Assembly: GCF_025847275.1 (NCBI RefSeq) | Contig: NZ_JAOZEV010000002.1 | Span: forward strand, 372,001-436,000 | DNA: 64,000 nt | Direction of reading: 5' to 3' | Source of the DNA: Flavobacterium frigoritolerans | GTDB taxonomy: Bacteria > Bacteroidota > Bacteroidia > Flavobacteriales > Flavobacteriaceae | In this document: positions 33,484 through 42,329 of the stretch, piece by piece | How positions within the stretch are numbered: position 1 is the first letter of the stretch | How the letters are laid out: every line of letters starts with the position of its first letter | Position numbers and translations under genes: made by a program | Notes under the pieces: model-generated | Told to the model about the DNA's origin: nothing | Databases searched by the model: none | Seen by the model: the letters and a program-made list of their open reading frames with translations, nothing else

Positions 33484-35676
33484 TTATAATTTAGAAGCTA
33501 GTTTATCTTTTTTTGATCTAGCTGGTACTGAATTTTGTCTAGCTGTACTTTGTGACTGCAAATCATCTAATACATTTATAGCCTCTTCAACATATATATC
33601 TTTAGATAATGCCTGATGCCAACTTTCTCTTTTTTCTTTTAAAGTAGGATCCTTTGCCATCTCTGCTATTTCATATGGTAAAGAAGTAAATTCTAAACTA
33701 TTTTTATAATCTGTAATTGGCTTATATTTTTTAGCCTCAGCCTCAACCTCTGTTTGAGCCTTTTTAAAATCAGCAATATTCAAACTATAGCTATTCTCTT
33801 TACTCTTAGTATCAATCCATTTTGCATTATCCTCTATCAATTTAAACTGAGGATTTTGAGCAATACGTGCTTTACTATTTGCAATGGCTTGATTAAAACT
33901 TGAATTATTATTCCAAGTAGTATACTCAGCTGGATCTATTTTATCCCATGGCATTGCGTTATCAATGTCACGTTCGCCCATCTTTAAATATGCATAACGA
34001 TCTGGCGCAACAATATCACTACGTACACCTTCTAATTGTGTAGATCCTCCATTGATTCTATAAAACTTTTGAGTAGTTATTTTTAAAGCTCCCAGGTCTC
34101 CGAAATCACTACTGCGAACGAACTGATTTAGATCGATAACATTTTGAACAGTACCTTTCCCATAAGTTTGTTTACTTCCTATTATGACACCTCTTTTATA
34201 ATCTTGAATCGCAGCTGCAAGAATTTCTGAAGCCGAAGCTGAAAAACCATTTACCATGATTACTAAAGGACCATCCCATTCTATTTTTTTATCACGATCA
34301 TAAAGAACTTCTTTTTTTCTTCCCGCAGATTTAATCTGTACAATAGGTCCTTGCTCTATAAATAACCCTGCAATGTCAACTACTGTAGATAGAGAACCTC
34401 CTCCATCATCACGAACATCAAGGATGATACCGTTTACATTTTCTTTTTTAAGTCTTTCAACTTCAAGAGCTATATCTTTCCCAGCATCTCTACCATCTTT
34501 GTTTTCAAAATCAATATAAAATTTAGGCAAATAAATCACCCCGTATTTTAATCCATTTTTATCTACAATACTAGATTTTGCATACGTTTCTTCTATCTCT
34601 ACAATATCTCTAATAATAGAAATTACTTTAATTGTTCCGTCAACTTTTTTAACTGTAAGACGAACTTCTGTTCCTTTATGTCCTTTGATTTTTTTAACAA
34701 CATCATCAAGACGCATACCAACAACATCTACAGGTTCATCGGTTCCTTGTCCTACTTTTATAATTAGATCACCTGCTTCTAATTCTTTACCTCTCCAAGC
34801 TGGTCCTCCTGAAATAAGCTCAGAAATTTCGGTAAAGTCATTTTTCTTTTGCAGTTTAGCACCAATACCTTCAAGTTTACCACTGATATTAACATCAAAA
34901 CGTTCTTTTTCTTCTGGTGCAAAATAACTTGTATGCGGATCAAAACGAGCCATAATTGAGTTTACATAAACCGAAAACCAATCGCTTCTTTGTAAATCTT
35001 TAATAAAACCAAAGTATTCATCTAATGATTTCAAAGAATTATCTCTTGTTTCTTTCTCTAAAACTTCAAAAGTTTTTTCTTTATAAGCTGGATCTTTTAC
35101 TTTCTTTTCGGCTTCGATATTCTCTTTGGTAACTAGAGAAGACAATGTAGACAGCTTAATTTGCTTTCTCCATTTCTCAACCATTTCGGCAGAAGTTTTT
35201 GCATAAGGCGAATTTTCATAATCTGTACTGAAAGTCTCGTCTACTTTATAATTGAATGGATGAGCCAAAATAAGTTTATATCTCTTTTTGCCTTCTTCCA
35301 TTCTTTTCATTAAACGAGCATAAGTAAGATTGAAAAATGTCAAATCTTTATTTACAAATTGATCATCTAATTGCAATTCATACTTTGCAAATTCATCAAT
35401 ATCTGATTGCAAGAAAAATCTTTTAGATGGATCTAATGCTTCTATATAATCTTTATAAACCCCTTTTGAAAATTCATCATTCATTACAGGAGGGCTATAA
35501 TGTCCTTTCTCGATTACAAAAGCAAGTAATTCCAAAAGCATCTTATCTTTATTCGGGTCTGGGTCAATTCCTTTATCGCTATTAATTTTAAATGCAAACA
35601 GTGTAGCAGATAAACAAATAACGGCTAGGATAATTTTATAATTTCGTTTCATAAATTTAATAATAGCATTCATCAA
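33484..35676 (-). CDS. prc: Carboxy-terminal processing (tail-specific) protease
   Basis: Periplasmic S41 serine protease with PDZ domain, involved in envelope protein turnover. 730 residues: an anchor or signal segment (YKIILAVICLSATLFAFKI), an N-terminal tail-specific domain (about 45-230), PDZ (about 250-330, with GIGAKLQKKNDFTEISELIS) and the S41 core. The catalytic Ser lies in GFSASASEILAAAIQDYKRG (about 478-497) and the Lys in SKQTYGKGTVQNVIDLN. C-terminal DUF3340-like tail with long helices. It resembles Prc/Tsp more than the short CtpA type. Ends with a terminator at 33399-33440. Confidence 0.95.
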   Translation of the reverse strand: MMNAIIKFMKRNYKIILAVICLSATLFAFKINSDKGIDPDPNKDKMLLELLAFVIEKGHYSPPVMNDEFSKGVYKDYIEALDPSKRFFLQSDIDEFAKYELQLDDQFVNKDLTFFNLTYARLMKRMEEGKKRYKLILAHPFNYKVDETFSTDYENSPYAKTSAEMVEKWRKQIKLSTLSSLVTKENIEAEKKVKDPAYKEKTFEVLEKETRDNSLKSLDEYFGFIKDLQRSDWFSVYVNSIMARFDPHTSYFAPEEKERFDVNISGKLEGIGAKLQKKNDFTEISELISGGPAWRGKELEAGDLIIKVGQGTDEPVDVVGMRLDDVVKKIKGHKGTEVRLTVKKVDGTIKVISIIRDIVEIEETYAKSSIVDKNGLKYGVIYLPKFYIDFENKDGRDAGKDIALEVERLKKENVNGIILDVRDDGGGSLSTVVDIAGLFIEQGPIVQIKSAGRKKEVLYDRDKKIEWDGPLVIMVNGFSASASEILAAAIQDYKRGVIIGSKQTYGKGTVQNVIDLNQFVRSSDFGDLGALKITTQKFYRINGGSTQLEGVRSDIVAPDRYAYLKMGERDIDNAMPWDKIDPAEYTTWNNNSSFNQAIANSKARIAQNPQFKLIEDNAKWIDTKSKENSYSLNIADFKKAQTEVEAEAKKYKPITDYKNSLEFTSLPYEIAEMAKDPTLKEKRESWHQALSKDIYVEEAINVLDDLQSQSTARQNSVPARSKKDKLASKL

Positions 35677-35832
35677 TTTTTTAATCTAATTTACGGTAAA
35701 AACTATGCCAACAAAATATGGACCGCATAATTTTTTGTTAAAGATATAAATATAGTTTTTCTTTCAATTGATTAAAAGGTCCAACTTCGCAAATTTAAGA
35801 TATTTTGTTACTATTTTAAGAAATTCAGTTAC

Positions 35833-35840
35833 TACATTTG
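35833..35840 (+). promoter_or_regulatory. surE -7 element (TACATTTG)
   Basis: TACATTTG matches TAnnTTTG 46 bases before the surE ATG. A TTTTG at 35803-35807 is the nearest -33 candidate, with 25-base spacing, longer than usual. Confidence 0.5.
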
Positions 35841-35886
35841 CTAATAAAAACCCTACATCCCTATTTTTCCATTATATTTAAAAAAA

Positions 35887-36666
35887 ATGAATTCAAAAAA
35901 ACCTTTGATCTTAGTAACCAATGACGATGGTGTTTCGGCACCTGGAATTAGAGCTTTAATTAGTGTAATGTCGCAAATTGGTGAAGTTGTTGTTGTTGCA
36001 CCAGACAAACCTCAGAGCGCAATGGGTCACGCCATTACCATAAACAGTACTTTATATCTTAACAAATTATCCAAAGAAGGCGATTCAATAACAGAATATA
36101 GCTGTTCTGGAACTCCTGTTGACTGTGTAAAACTGGCTGTAAATGAGATTTTAAAACGCAAACCTGACTTATGTGTTTCGGGAGTAAACCATGGGTCAAA
36201 CTCCTCTATAAATGTAATTTACTCTGGAACTATGAGTGCTGCTGTCGAAGCTGGTATTGAAGGAATTCCTGCAATAGGTTTTTCTTTATTAGATTATGAT
36301 TGGAATGCTGATTTTGACAGTATAAAATCTTTCATCAAAAAAATTACTCTAGAAACACTAGAAAATAAATTACCTGAAGGTGTTGTTTTAAACGTGAATT
36401 TTCCGAAATTAAAAGAGAACGAAATTAAAGGAATTAAAATCTGTCGTCAGGCGAAAGCACAGTGGATGGAGAAATTCGACAAAAGAAAAACTCCTTCTGG
36501 AAAAGATTACTATTGGCTTTCTGGCGAATTTGTAAATCAGGACAAAGGAGAAGACACTGACGAATGGGCTCTTGAAAACGGATATGTATCAGTAGTACCC
36601 GTACAATTTGACTTAACGGCACATCATACTATGCAACAACTTAATAACTGGAAGTGGAATGAATAA
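35887..36666 (+). CDS. surE: 5'/3'-nucleotidase SurE
   Basis: Metal-dependent nucleoside-monophosphate phosphatase. 259 residues. The N-terminal metal site is ILVTNDDGVSAPGIRALISV (Asp-Asp at 13-14), followed by VVVVAPDKPQSAMGHAITIN and SGVNHGSNSSINVIYSGTMS with the catalytic Asn and Ser. Its stop overlaps the next start by 8 bp, so it is part of an operon with the small membrane protein and probably lpxB. Confidence 0.96.
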   Translation: MNSKKPLILVTNDDGVSAPGIRALISVMSQIGEVVVVAPDKPQSAMGHAITINSTLYLNKLSKEGDSITEYSCSGTPVDCVKLAVNEILKRKPDLCVSGVNHGSNSSINVIYSGTMSAAVEAGIEGIPAIGFSLLDYDWNADFDSIKSFIKKITLETLENKLPEGVVLNVNFPKLKENEIKGIKICRQAKAQWMEKFDKRKTPSGKDYYWLSGEFVNQDKGEDTDEWALENGYVSVVPVQFDLTAHHTMQQLNNWKWNE

Positions 36667-36952
36667 TACAAAAAACAGAAAAGATTTACTTATTGGTTTT
36701 GTTATAGGACTGATGGCTTCAGTATTAGGTAGTTTTCTCTTTCTTACTTTACTTACTGATTTTGACGTTTCAAACGGAATGGAAAGCATTCGAATCATAA
36801 AAAACTATGGATACCTTAGTAAGGTTATTACTCTTGGTTCAATTTTATCCTTAGTAGCATTTGGTGTATTTTTAAAACAAAACAAAGAATTTAGAGCTAG
36901 AGGTGTTGTTTTGGCTGTTATTATATTAGCCCTTCTCACTTTATTAATTTAA
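36659..36952 (+). CDS. Small three-helix membrane protein
   Basis: 97 residues, not assigned to a family. Three hydrophobic segments: about 11-31 (LIGFVIGLMASVLGSFLFLTL), 55-73 (VITLGSILSLVAFGVFL) and 82-97 (GVVLAVIILALLTLLI). It overlaps the surE stop by 8 bp and lies 80 bp before lpxB, a placement kept in related genomes from memory. Likely an inner-membrane protein of unknown role. Confidence 0.72.
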   Translation: MNNTKNRKDLLIGFVIGLMASVLGSFLFLTLLTDFDVSNGMESIRIIKNYGYLSKVITLGSILSLVAFGVFLKQNKEFRARGVVLAVIILALLTLLI

Positions 36953-36954
36953 TT

Positions 36955-36962
36955 TATCTTTG
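36955..36962 (+). promoter_or_regulatory. lpxB -7 element (TATCTTTG)
   Basis: TATCTTTG 71 bases before the lpxB ATG, right after the stop of the small membrane protein. No clear -33 TTG. Confidence 0.45.
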
Positions 36963-37032
36963 CAATTATAACAAAGTTCTCGTTTCTGATTTAACGACAA
37001 CTTAAATAACTTCCATTCTCAAAAACAAAAAC

Positions 37033-38148
37033 ATGAAATACTACATTATTGCTGGAGAAGCCTCAGGCGATTTACATGGTTCAAATTTGATGAAAGCCTT
37101 ATATAAAGAAGATCCTAATGCCGAAATTCGTTTTTGGGGAGGTGATTTAATGCAAAAAACTGGCGGAACATTAGTAAAACATTACCGCGAGCTGGCTTTT
37201 ATGGGATTTATTGAAGTTATCTTTAATTTAAAAACGATACTTAGTAATATTTCTTTTTGCAAGAAAGATATTTTACAATTTAAACCAGATGTTCTTATTT
37301 TTATAGATTATCCTGGTTTTAATATGCGCATTGCTAAATGGGCAAAAGCACTAAATTATAAAACCCATTATTATATTTCGCCACAAATCTGGGCTTGGAA
37401 AGAAAGCCGTATTACAAGTATTAAACACGATATCGATAAGATGTTTGTAATCTTACCTTTCGAAAAAAGTTTTTACGAAGACAAGCATCATTTTCCTGTA
37501 GAATTTGTCGGCCATCCGTTAATTGATGCCATTCATAACCAGCCTCCATTTGATGAAGTAACATTCAGAAAAGAAAACAACTTAAGCGAAAAACCTATTA
37601 TTGCGATTTTGCCTGGAAGTCGAAAACAGGAAATCACTAAAATGCTTTCGGTAATGCTTAGTGTTGTAAATGATTTTAAAGAGTACCAATTTGTTATTGC
37701 TGGTGCTCCTAGTCAGGATTATTCTTTTTACCAACATTTCGTAACCAATGATAATATAAAGTTTGTATCTAACAAAACCTATGCTTTATTGCAATCTTCG
37801 ACTGCTGCTTTAGTTACTTCTGGAACAGCAACATTAGAAACTGCTCTTTTTAAAGTCCCTGAAGTCGTTTGTTATAAAGGAAGTTGGGCTTCTTACCAAA
37901 TAGCAAAACGTATTATTACCCTTAAATATATTTCGTTAGTAAATTTAATCATGGATAAAGAAGTAGTTACTGAACTTATCCAAGATGATTGCTCTCCAAA
38001 ACGAATTAAAGAAGAATTGGCGAAATTATTAGAACCTAATTATCGTAAAACTCTTTTACACAGCTATGATTTATTAGAAGAAAAACTTGGTGGAATTGGT
38101 GCCAGCGAAAAAACGGCAAGATTAATCGTAGCAGATTTACAAAAATAA
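37033..38148 (+). CDS. lpxB: Lipid-A-disaccharide synthase
   Basis: Glycosyltransferase of family GT19 that joins UDP-diacylglucosamine and lipid X to form the lipid A disaccharide core. 371 residues. Signature segments: YYIIAGEASGDLHGSNLMKA (1-20 region), FIDYPGFNMRIAKWAK, YYISPQIWAWKESRI (with the H-Y-x-x-P-x-x-W-A-W pattern), AILPGSRKQEITKMLSVML and TSGTATLETALFKVPEVVCY. Followed after 24 bp by a lipoprotein gene. Confidence 0.96.
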   Translation: MKYYIIAGEASGDLHGSNLMKALYKEDPNAEIRFWGGDLMQKTGGTLVKHYRELAFMGFIEVIFNLKTILSNISFCKKDILQFKPDVLIFIDYPGFNMRIAKWAKALNYKTHYYISPQIWAWKESRITSIKHDIDKMFVILPFEKSFYEDKHHFPVEFVGHPLIDAIHNQPPFDEVTFRKENNLSEKPIIAILPGSRKQEITKMLSVMLSVVNDFKEYQFVIAGAPSQDYSFYQHFVTNDNIKFVSNKTYALLQSSTAALVTSGTATLETALFKVPEVVCYKGSWASYQIAKRIITLKYISLVNLIMDKEVVTELIQDDCSPKRIKEELAKLLEPNYRKTLLHSYDLLEEKLGGIGASEKTARLIVADLQK

Positions 38149-38172
38149 TTCATCAGCTTAAAAAATATTGTC

Positions 38173-38655
38173 TTGAAAAACATATTATCCATACTAGTCT
38201 TATTACTGTTATTTGCATCATGTAAATCGACATCGCCTGTCACTACAACTAAAAAAGAAGACAATCCCAAAACAATCGTAAAAGATTTGATTTATACGGC
38301 TTCTGAAAATATTGGTGTACGTTATAAAGCTGGCGGAACTACAAATAAAGGATACGACTGTTCGGGATTGGTATTTACTACATTCAACTCTGAAAATATT
38401 AAATTACCAAGAACCTCATTGGAACAATCAAAAATTGGAGAAGTTATCAATCGAAACAAAGCCAAAAAAGGCGATTTGATATTTTTTAAAACCAACAGAA
38501 GTTCACAAATAAACCATGTTGGATTAATTGTAGAAATTAGTAGTGAAGAAATTAAATTCATACACTCCTCCACATCAAAAGGAGTAATAATCTCTTCTAC
38601 TAAAGAACCTTATTATCGGGACTCCTATGCGCAGGTTAATCGCATAGTGGAATAA
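38173..38655 (+). CDS. NlpC/P60 (C40) cell-wall peptidase lipoprotein
   Basis: Predicted peptidoglycan endopeptidase, cleaving the D-Glu-to-diamino acid bond in stem peptides. It must start at the TTG at 38173: the deduced signal MKNILSILVLLLLFAS and lipobox Cys follow at once. 160 residues. The NlpC/P60 domain has the nucleophile in GYDCSGLVFTTF, the His in INHVGLIVE and the third polar residue in FIHSST. Placed behind lpxB; may be co-transcribed. Confidence 0.92.
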   Translation: MKNILSILVLLLLFASCKSTSPVTTTKKEDNPKTIVKDLIYTASENIGVRYKAGGTTNKGYDCSGLVFTTFNSENIKLPRTSLEQSKIGEVINRNKAKKGDLIFFKTNRSSQINHVGLIVEISSEEIKFIHSSTSKGVIISSTKEPYYRDSYAQVNRIVE

Positions 38656-38706
38656 TTTCTAATCGTTTTTTATTTTTTTTTAAATTTTAACCTATTTTAA
38701 TCATAG

Positions 38707-38773
38707 CTCACGGTTTCAACCGTGTGAGACTGATTGTGATAATACATTGCTCTCCAACGGTTAAAACCGTTGG
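38707..38773. repeat. REP-like pair of palindromes
   Basis: Two palindromes: CTCA-CGGTT-TC-AACCG-TG-TGAG (38707-38728) and the perfect CCAACGGTTAAAACCGTTGG (38754-38773), 25 bases apart. Both share the core CGGTTnnAACCG. The layout resembles REP pairs that are mobilised by RAYT-type enzymes in other genomes; no such enzyme is in the window. Confidence 0.6.
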
Positions 38774-38894
38774 CAATATTTATATGTCTCCCATTAGTTT
38801 GGTTTACATTATTTGAGTTTCCTCAAATCAAAAGGCAAAGTAGAAATTAAAAATAACCAAGGTTATTTCTTACAAATTATTGTATTTTAGCTAC

Positions 38895-40922
38895 ATGAAA
38901 GTACTAGAATTCCCTTTGGCAAGAATAACAATTAGTTTTATGATAGGTATTTTACTTGCTTATTGTCTAAGTCTCTCTATTACTTTTACCTATATATCAC
39001 TTTTTGCTTCAATACTCCTATTTTGTAGCTGTTATTATTATTCAATACATAAACCGAAAAGAGTAACTTACTTTGGGATTGCTACTTATTTATTAGCCTG
39101 TTGCATCGGTATCACAACCCAAACTCTCCATACCGAATCATTTCAAAAAAGTAATTATACTAATTACGACAACATCTATGATAAACAACATTTAATAGAT
39201 TTTATAATTAGTGCAAAATTAAAAAGTAACAATTACAGCGACAGATATATTGCTACTATAAATCAGATTGATCAAAAACCTGCTTCTGGAAAAATAGCAC
39301 TAAACATAAAAAAAGACAGTACTAAATTAAATCTGGAAATAGGGAATTGTATTCGCGTTAAAGGAGAATTATCAAAAAATAGCTCTCCAAAAAATCCTAA
39401 TCAATTTGATTACAGTAAATATTTAAACAAAAAACATATTTATGCTCAATTATATATTCAAAAAAATGAAATAACAATTAGCCCTACGATTGAGAAAAGC
39501 ATTTGGTACTATGCTGCGCGAATGCGAACAAAAATTGTTAAGAATCTAGAGAAAAATGGCTTCAATAAAACCGAAATGAATGTAGCCCTTGCTCTAATTC
39601 TAGGTCAGCAACAAGACATATTGCCTGAGATAATCAAAGACTATCAATATGCTGGTGTAACCCATATTTTATCTGTTTCAGGCCTTCATGTGGGCTATAT
39701 ATTAATTTTCATGACTTATATACTAAAACCTATTCCTAACACTAAAAAGGGATCTCTAATAAAGCTCATTATATTAATAATATCTTTATTTGCCTTTGCA
39801 GTTATTTCAGGGTTTTCTCCTTCGGTATTACGAGCTGTAGTTATGTTTTCTTTTATAGCAGTTGGGATTCATTTAAGAAGAAGTCTAAATATCTATCACA
39901 CCTTATTAGTTTCAATATTATTTTTACTTCTCTTTGAACCTGCTTTTATATTCAATGTAGGATTTCAATTAAGCTATTTAGCCTTATTTTTTATTATTTG
40001 GTTCCAACCAATATTAAAAAAAATATGGGCTCCAAAAAATAAATTCGCAACTGCAATATGGAATGCATTAACGGTATCCTTTGCTGCACAAATTGGTACG
40101 TTACCAATATGCTTATATTACTTTCATCAATTTCCAGGATTATTTTTTGTTGCCAATATAGTAATTATACCATTCTTAAGTGTTATCATGATTTTAGGCA
40201 TTGTAGTAATGATTTTAGCTGCATTTGATAGTGCACCTATGCTTCTTGTACAACTTCTAGAAAAAAGTATTTTCTATTTGAATAAAATAATAAACAGTAT
40301 TGCTTCATTTGAAAGTTTCATCATACGAGATATTTCCTTTAATACATTCTTGCTAATCTCTTCGTATCTATTAATAATATCAGGAATTATCTGGTCTAAA
40401 AAGCCAACCTTTACTATGCTGTCAATAACTCTGAGTTCAATAATTCTGTTACAGATTACTTTTATTATGAATAGAAAAAATACTGAAACACAAAATGAAT
40501 GGATTGTATATAATGTAACAAAGAATTCTCAAATTACAGAAAGAACTGGTAACTCTGTTACTTTATTTGCAACTGATACTACTTCGAATAATAATTACTC
40601 TTTAACTTCTTATTTGGTAGGCAATTTTGGAAATCTAAAAAATAAAGAAAAGCTAAAGAATGTTGCTTATTTTAATGGTTATAAAATCTTAATTATAGAT
40701 AACACTGGGATATATCCTAAAAAAATAAAACCCGATATTTTGATAATTACGCAATCCCCTAAAATGAATTTCGAAAGGGTATTAAAAACAATACAACCCA
40801 AGATGGTCATTGCTGACGGCACAAACTACAAATCGATACAGCAGTATTGGAAAAAAACTTGTATAAACGAAAAAATCCCTTTTCATTTTACCAATGAGAA
40901 GGGATTTTATAAATTGAATTAA
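38895..40922 (+). CDS. comEC: ComEC/Rec2-family DNA uptake membrane protein
   Basis: Polytopic inner-membrane channel candidate for DNA uptake. Start at the ATG at 38895 (MKVLEFPLARITISFMIGIL), 675 residues; an earlier TTG five codons up is less likely. N-terminal membrane part with DUF4131 domain (about 20-180), then the competence domain with LALILGQQQDILPEIIKDYQ, GVTHILSVSGLHVGYILIF, and SPSVLRAVVMFSFIAVGIHL, all typical. The C-terminal metallo-beta-lactamase-like domain of B. subtilis ComEC appears shortened, since the tail past about residue 540 lacks its metal motif. A hairpin lies within the last codons. Confidence 0.92.
   Translation: MKVLEFPLARITISFMIGILLAYCLSLSITFTYISLFASILLFCSCYYYSIHKPKRVTYFGIATYLLACCIGITTQTLHTESFQKSNYTNYDNIYDKQHLIDFIISAKLKSNNYSDRYIATINQIDQKPASGKIALNIKKDSTKLNLEIGNCIRVKGELSKNSSPKNPNQFDYSKYLNKKHIYAQLYIQKNEITISPTIEKSIWYYAARMRTKIVKNLEKNGFNKTEMNVALALILGQQQDILPEIIKDYQYAGVTHILSVSGLHVGYILIFMTYILKPIPNTKKGSLIKLIILIISLFAFAVISGFSPSVLRAVVMFSFIAVGIHLRRSLNIYHTLLVSILFLLLFEPAFIFNVGFQLSYLALFFIIWFQPILKKIWAPKNKFATAIWNALTVSFAAQIGTLPICLYYFHQFPGLFFVANIVIIPFLSVIMILGIVVMILAAFDSAPMLLVQLLEKSIFYLNKIINSIASFESFIIRDISFNTFLLISSYLLIISGIIWSKKPTFTMLSITLSSIILLQITFIMNRKNTETQNEWIVYNVTKNSQITERTGNSVTLFATDTTSNNNYSLTSYLVGNFGNLKNKEKLKNVAYFNGYKILIIDNTGIYPKKIKPDILIITQSPKMNFERVLKTIQPKMVIADGTNYKSIQQYWKKTCINEKIPFHFTNEKGFYKLN
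40872..40908 (+). terminator. Hairpin within the 3' end of comEC
   Basis: AAAATCCCTTTTCATT and AATGAGAAGGGATTTT form a stem with one wobble. It overlaps the last 13 or so comEC codons and has only a weak T-run (TTTTAT) after it. It may terminate or stabilise the transcript from within the coding region. Confidence 0.5.
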
Positions 40923-41095
40923 TAGAGCAACATCCTATTTTTAAATTTCAAAAACGATGATTTCACAAACTTTATTTATTAAAGAATCTAAGTACATCTA
41001 GGTTTATATACACAGATATGAACTTACACAACTTAAATATCTAGCTTTCTTAATTAGTCTGCAATACAAAACAATGATTGCTTTAAAAACAAAAC

Positions 41096-41551
41096 TTAAA
41101 AATCACTTGGATGCAAAATAGCATTTGACTCAACAATCCATGCCTTTACTCCACCTGATTTATAAGTCATTTTACCTAATGCCTGAAAAGTTGTTTTGCT
41201 TTTTCTAACTATAGCATTCGCATAACATATTTCTGGTAAATCTTGAACTCCAAAAGCATTTTTAAGCTTTATATTTTGTTCTTTATCACTATCCGAAGCT
41301 TGGCTGTCAGACAAATCTAATTTTACCAAAACAACATTATCTCTTGACCAAAGCGCAAATTCTAAAGTTCTGATTATTTCATTTTGCAGATTATCAGACA
41401 AATTATTTGCTGTAAACAAAATTAACATTGGTTTCTTTAATTTATTACTTGCTTCAATACCATCAGTAATATTAGTTTTCCAAACTAAATTTTGCGATTG
41501 CACAGTAAAAAATCCTAAAAAGAATAGGGAGAGAAGTAGTTTTTTCATCAT
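41096..41551 (-). CDS. Thioredoxin-like protein without the CxxC motif
   Basis: 151-residue paralogue of the gene at 41807. It has a signal peptide (MMKKLLLSLFFLGFFTVQSQ) and aligns through LVWKTNITDGIEASNKLKKP, MLILFT, VVLVKLDLSDSQASDSDKEQ and FGVQDLPE (cis-Pro retained). Where the paralogue reads GSDWCGWC this one reads ANNLSDN, so both active-site cysteines are missing. A redox function is therefore unlikely; it may bind or chaperone a partner. Both lie in the peptide-utilisation block and were probably produced by a tandem duplication. Confidence 0.8.
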   Translation of the reverse strand: MMKKLLLSLFFLGFFTVQSQNLVWKTNITDGIEASNKLKKPMLILFTANNLSDNLQNEIIRTLEFALWSRDNVVLVKLDLSDSQASDSDKEQNIKLKNAFGVQDLPEICYANAIVRKSKTTFQALGKMTYKSGGVKAWIVESNAILHPSDF

Positions 41552-41730
41552 AATAAATTGGGGGTTGGTTAATTAAAACAAACGAAATTAACATTTAATT
41601 CTAATTATCCAAATTATTTTACAACTAAAAGTATATTTTACGTTTCATTACAAACAATACCCTGTCAATATTATAAAAAAACCAGCATTTAAAGTCAAAA
41701 TAAAAAACAGAATTACCTTAATAAACTACA

Positions 41731-41768
41731 AAAAGCTCTTTCCGTATAAAACGAAAAGAGCTTCTTTT
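41731..41768 (-). terminator. Terminator after the thioredoxin gene
   Basis: AGCTCTTTcCGT pairs with ACGaAAAGAGCT; one internal mismatch, loop ATAAA. On the minus strand the stem is followed by TTTTT. Confidence 0.75.
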
Positions 41769-41806
41769 ATTTATTAATAGCTACTTAAGCTAGCTATTAT
41801 ATTTAA

Positions 41807-42274
41807 TTACTTTTTAACCGGATTAACAATCCCGTCTGCAACTGCAAGCCAAGCCGATGGGCCTCCTGCAACATAGCCTGTAGTACCAAGTCCCTGAAAG
41901 TTAACTTTCCCATCCTTGTTCTCTGCTTTTGTAAAATAAACGGTTGGAAATCCTTGAATTCCAAAAACTTGCTGCAATTCATTATTTTGAGCTTTTACCT
42001 CTGGAGTTTGTGCTGTTCTTCTTGGAAAATCTAACTCCACCAAAATAACATTATCTTTTGCCCATTTGTTAAACTCAGCAGTTTTTAGGACTTCGCTTTG
42101 CAAACGAATACACCAACCACACCAATCACTTCCTGTAAAAAACAATAACATAGGTTTTTTCTCCTTATTACTAACAGCTATAGCCTCTTTTACATCTGTA
42201 TACCATTTTAGCTCTTGCGCCTGAACCGCAAAAGAACCTAATACTAGCAACAATGCAATAAATATATTTTTCAT
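41807..42274 (-). CDS. Periplasmic thioredoxin-family protein with WCGWC
   Basis: 155 residues with a signal peptide (MKNIFIALLLVLGSFAVQAQ). The thioredoxin-fold domain has the active site FFTGSDWCGWCIRLQSEVL (C-x-x-C) and the cis-Pro in GFPTVYFT. Likely acts in periplasmic disulfide reduction or in maturing secreted proteins. It is followed by its cysteine-less paralogue at 41096 and preceded by the peptide transporters, 55 bp away. It is not a plain cytoplasmic thioredoxin because of the export signal. Confidence 0.88.
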   Translation of the reverse strand: MKNIFIALLLVLGSFAVQAQELKWYTDVKEAIAVSNKEKKPMLLFFTGSDWCGWCIRLQSEVLKTAEFNKWAKDNVILVELDFPRRTAQTPEVKAQNNELQQVFGIQGFPTVYFTKAENKDGKVNFQGLGTTGYVAGGPSAWLAVADGIVNPVKK

Positions 42275-42329
42275 TTTATTCTTATTTTATTTTCCAAATT
42301 TAATGAAAAAATAAACTAGAAAATATTTT

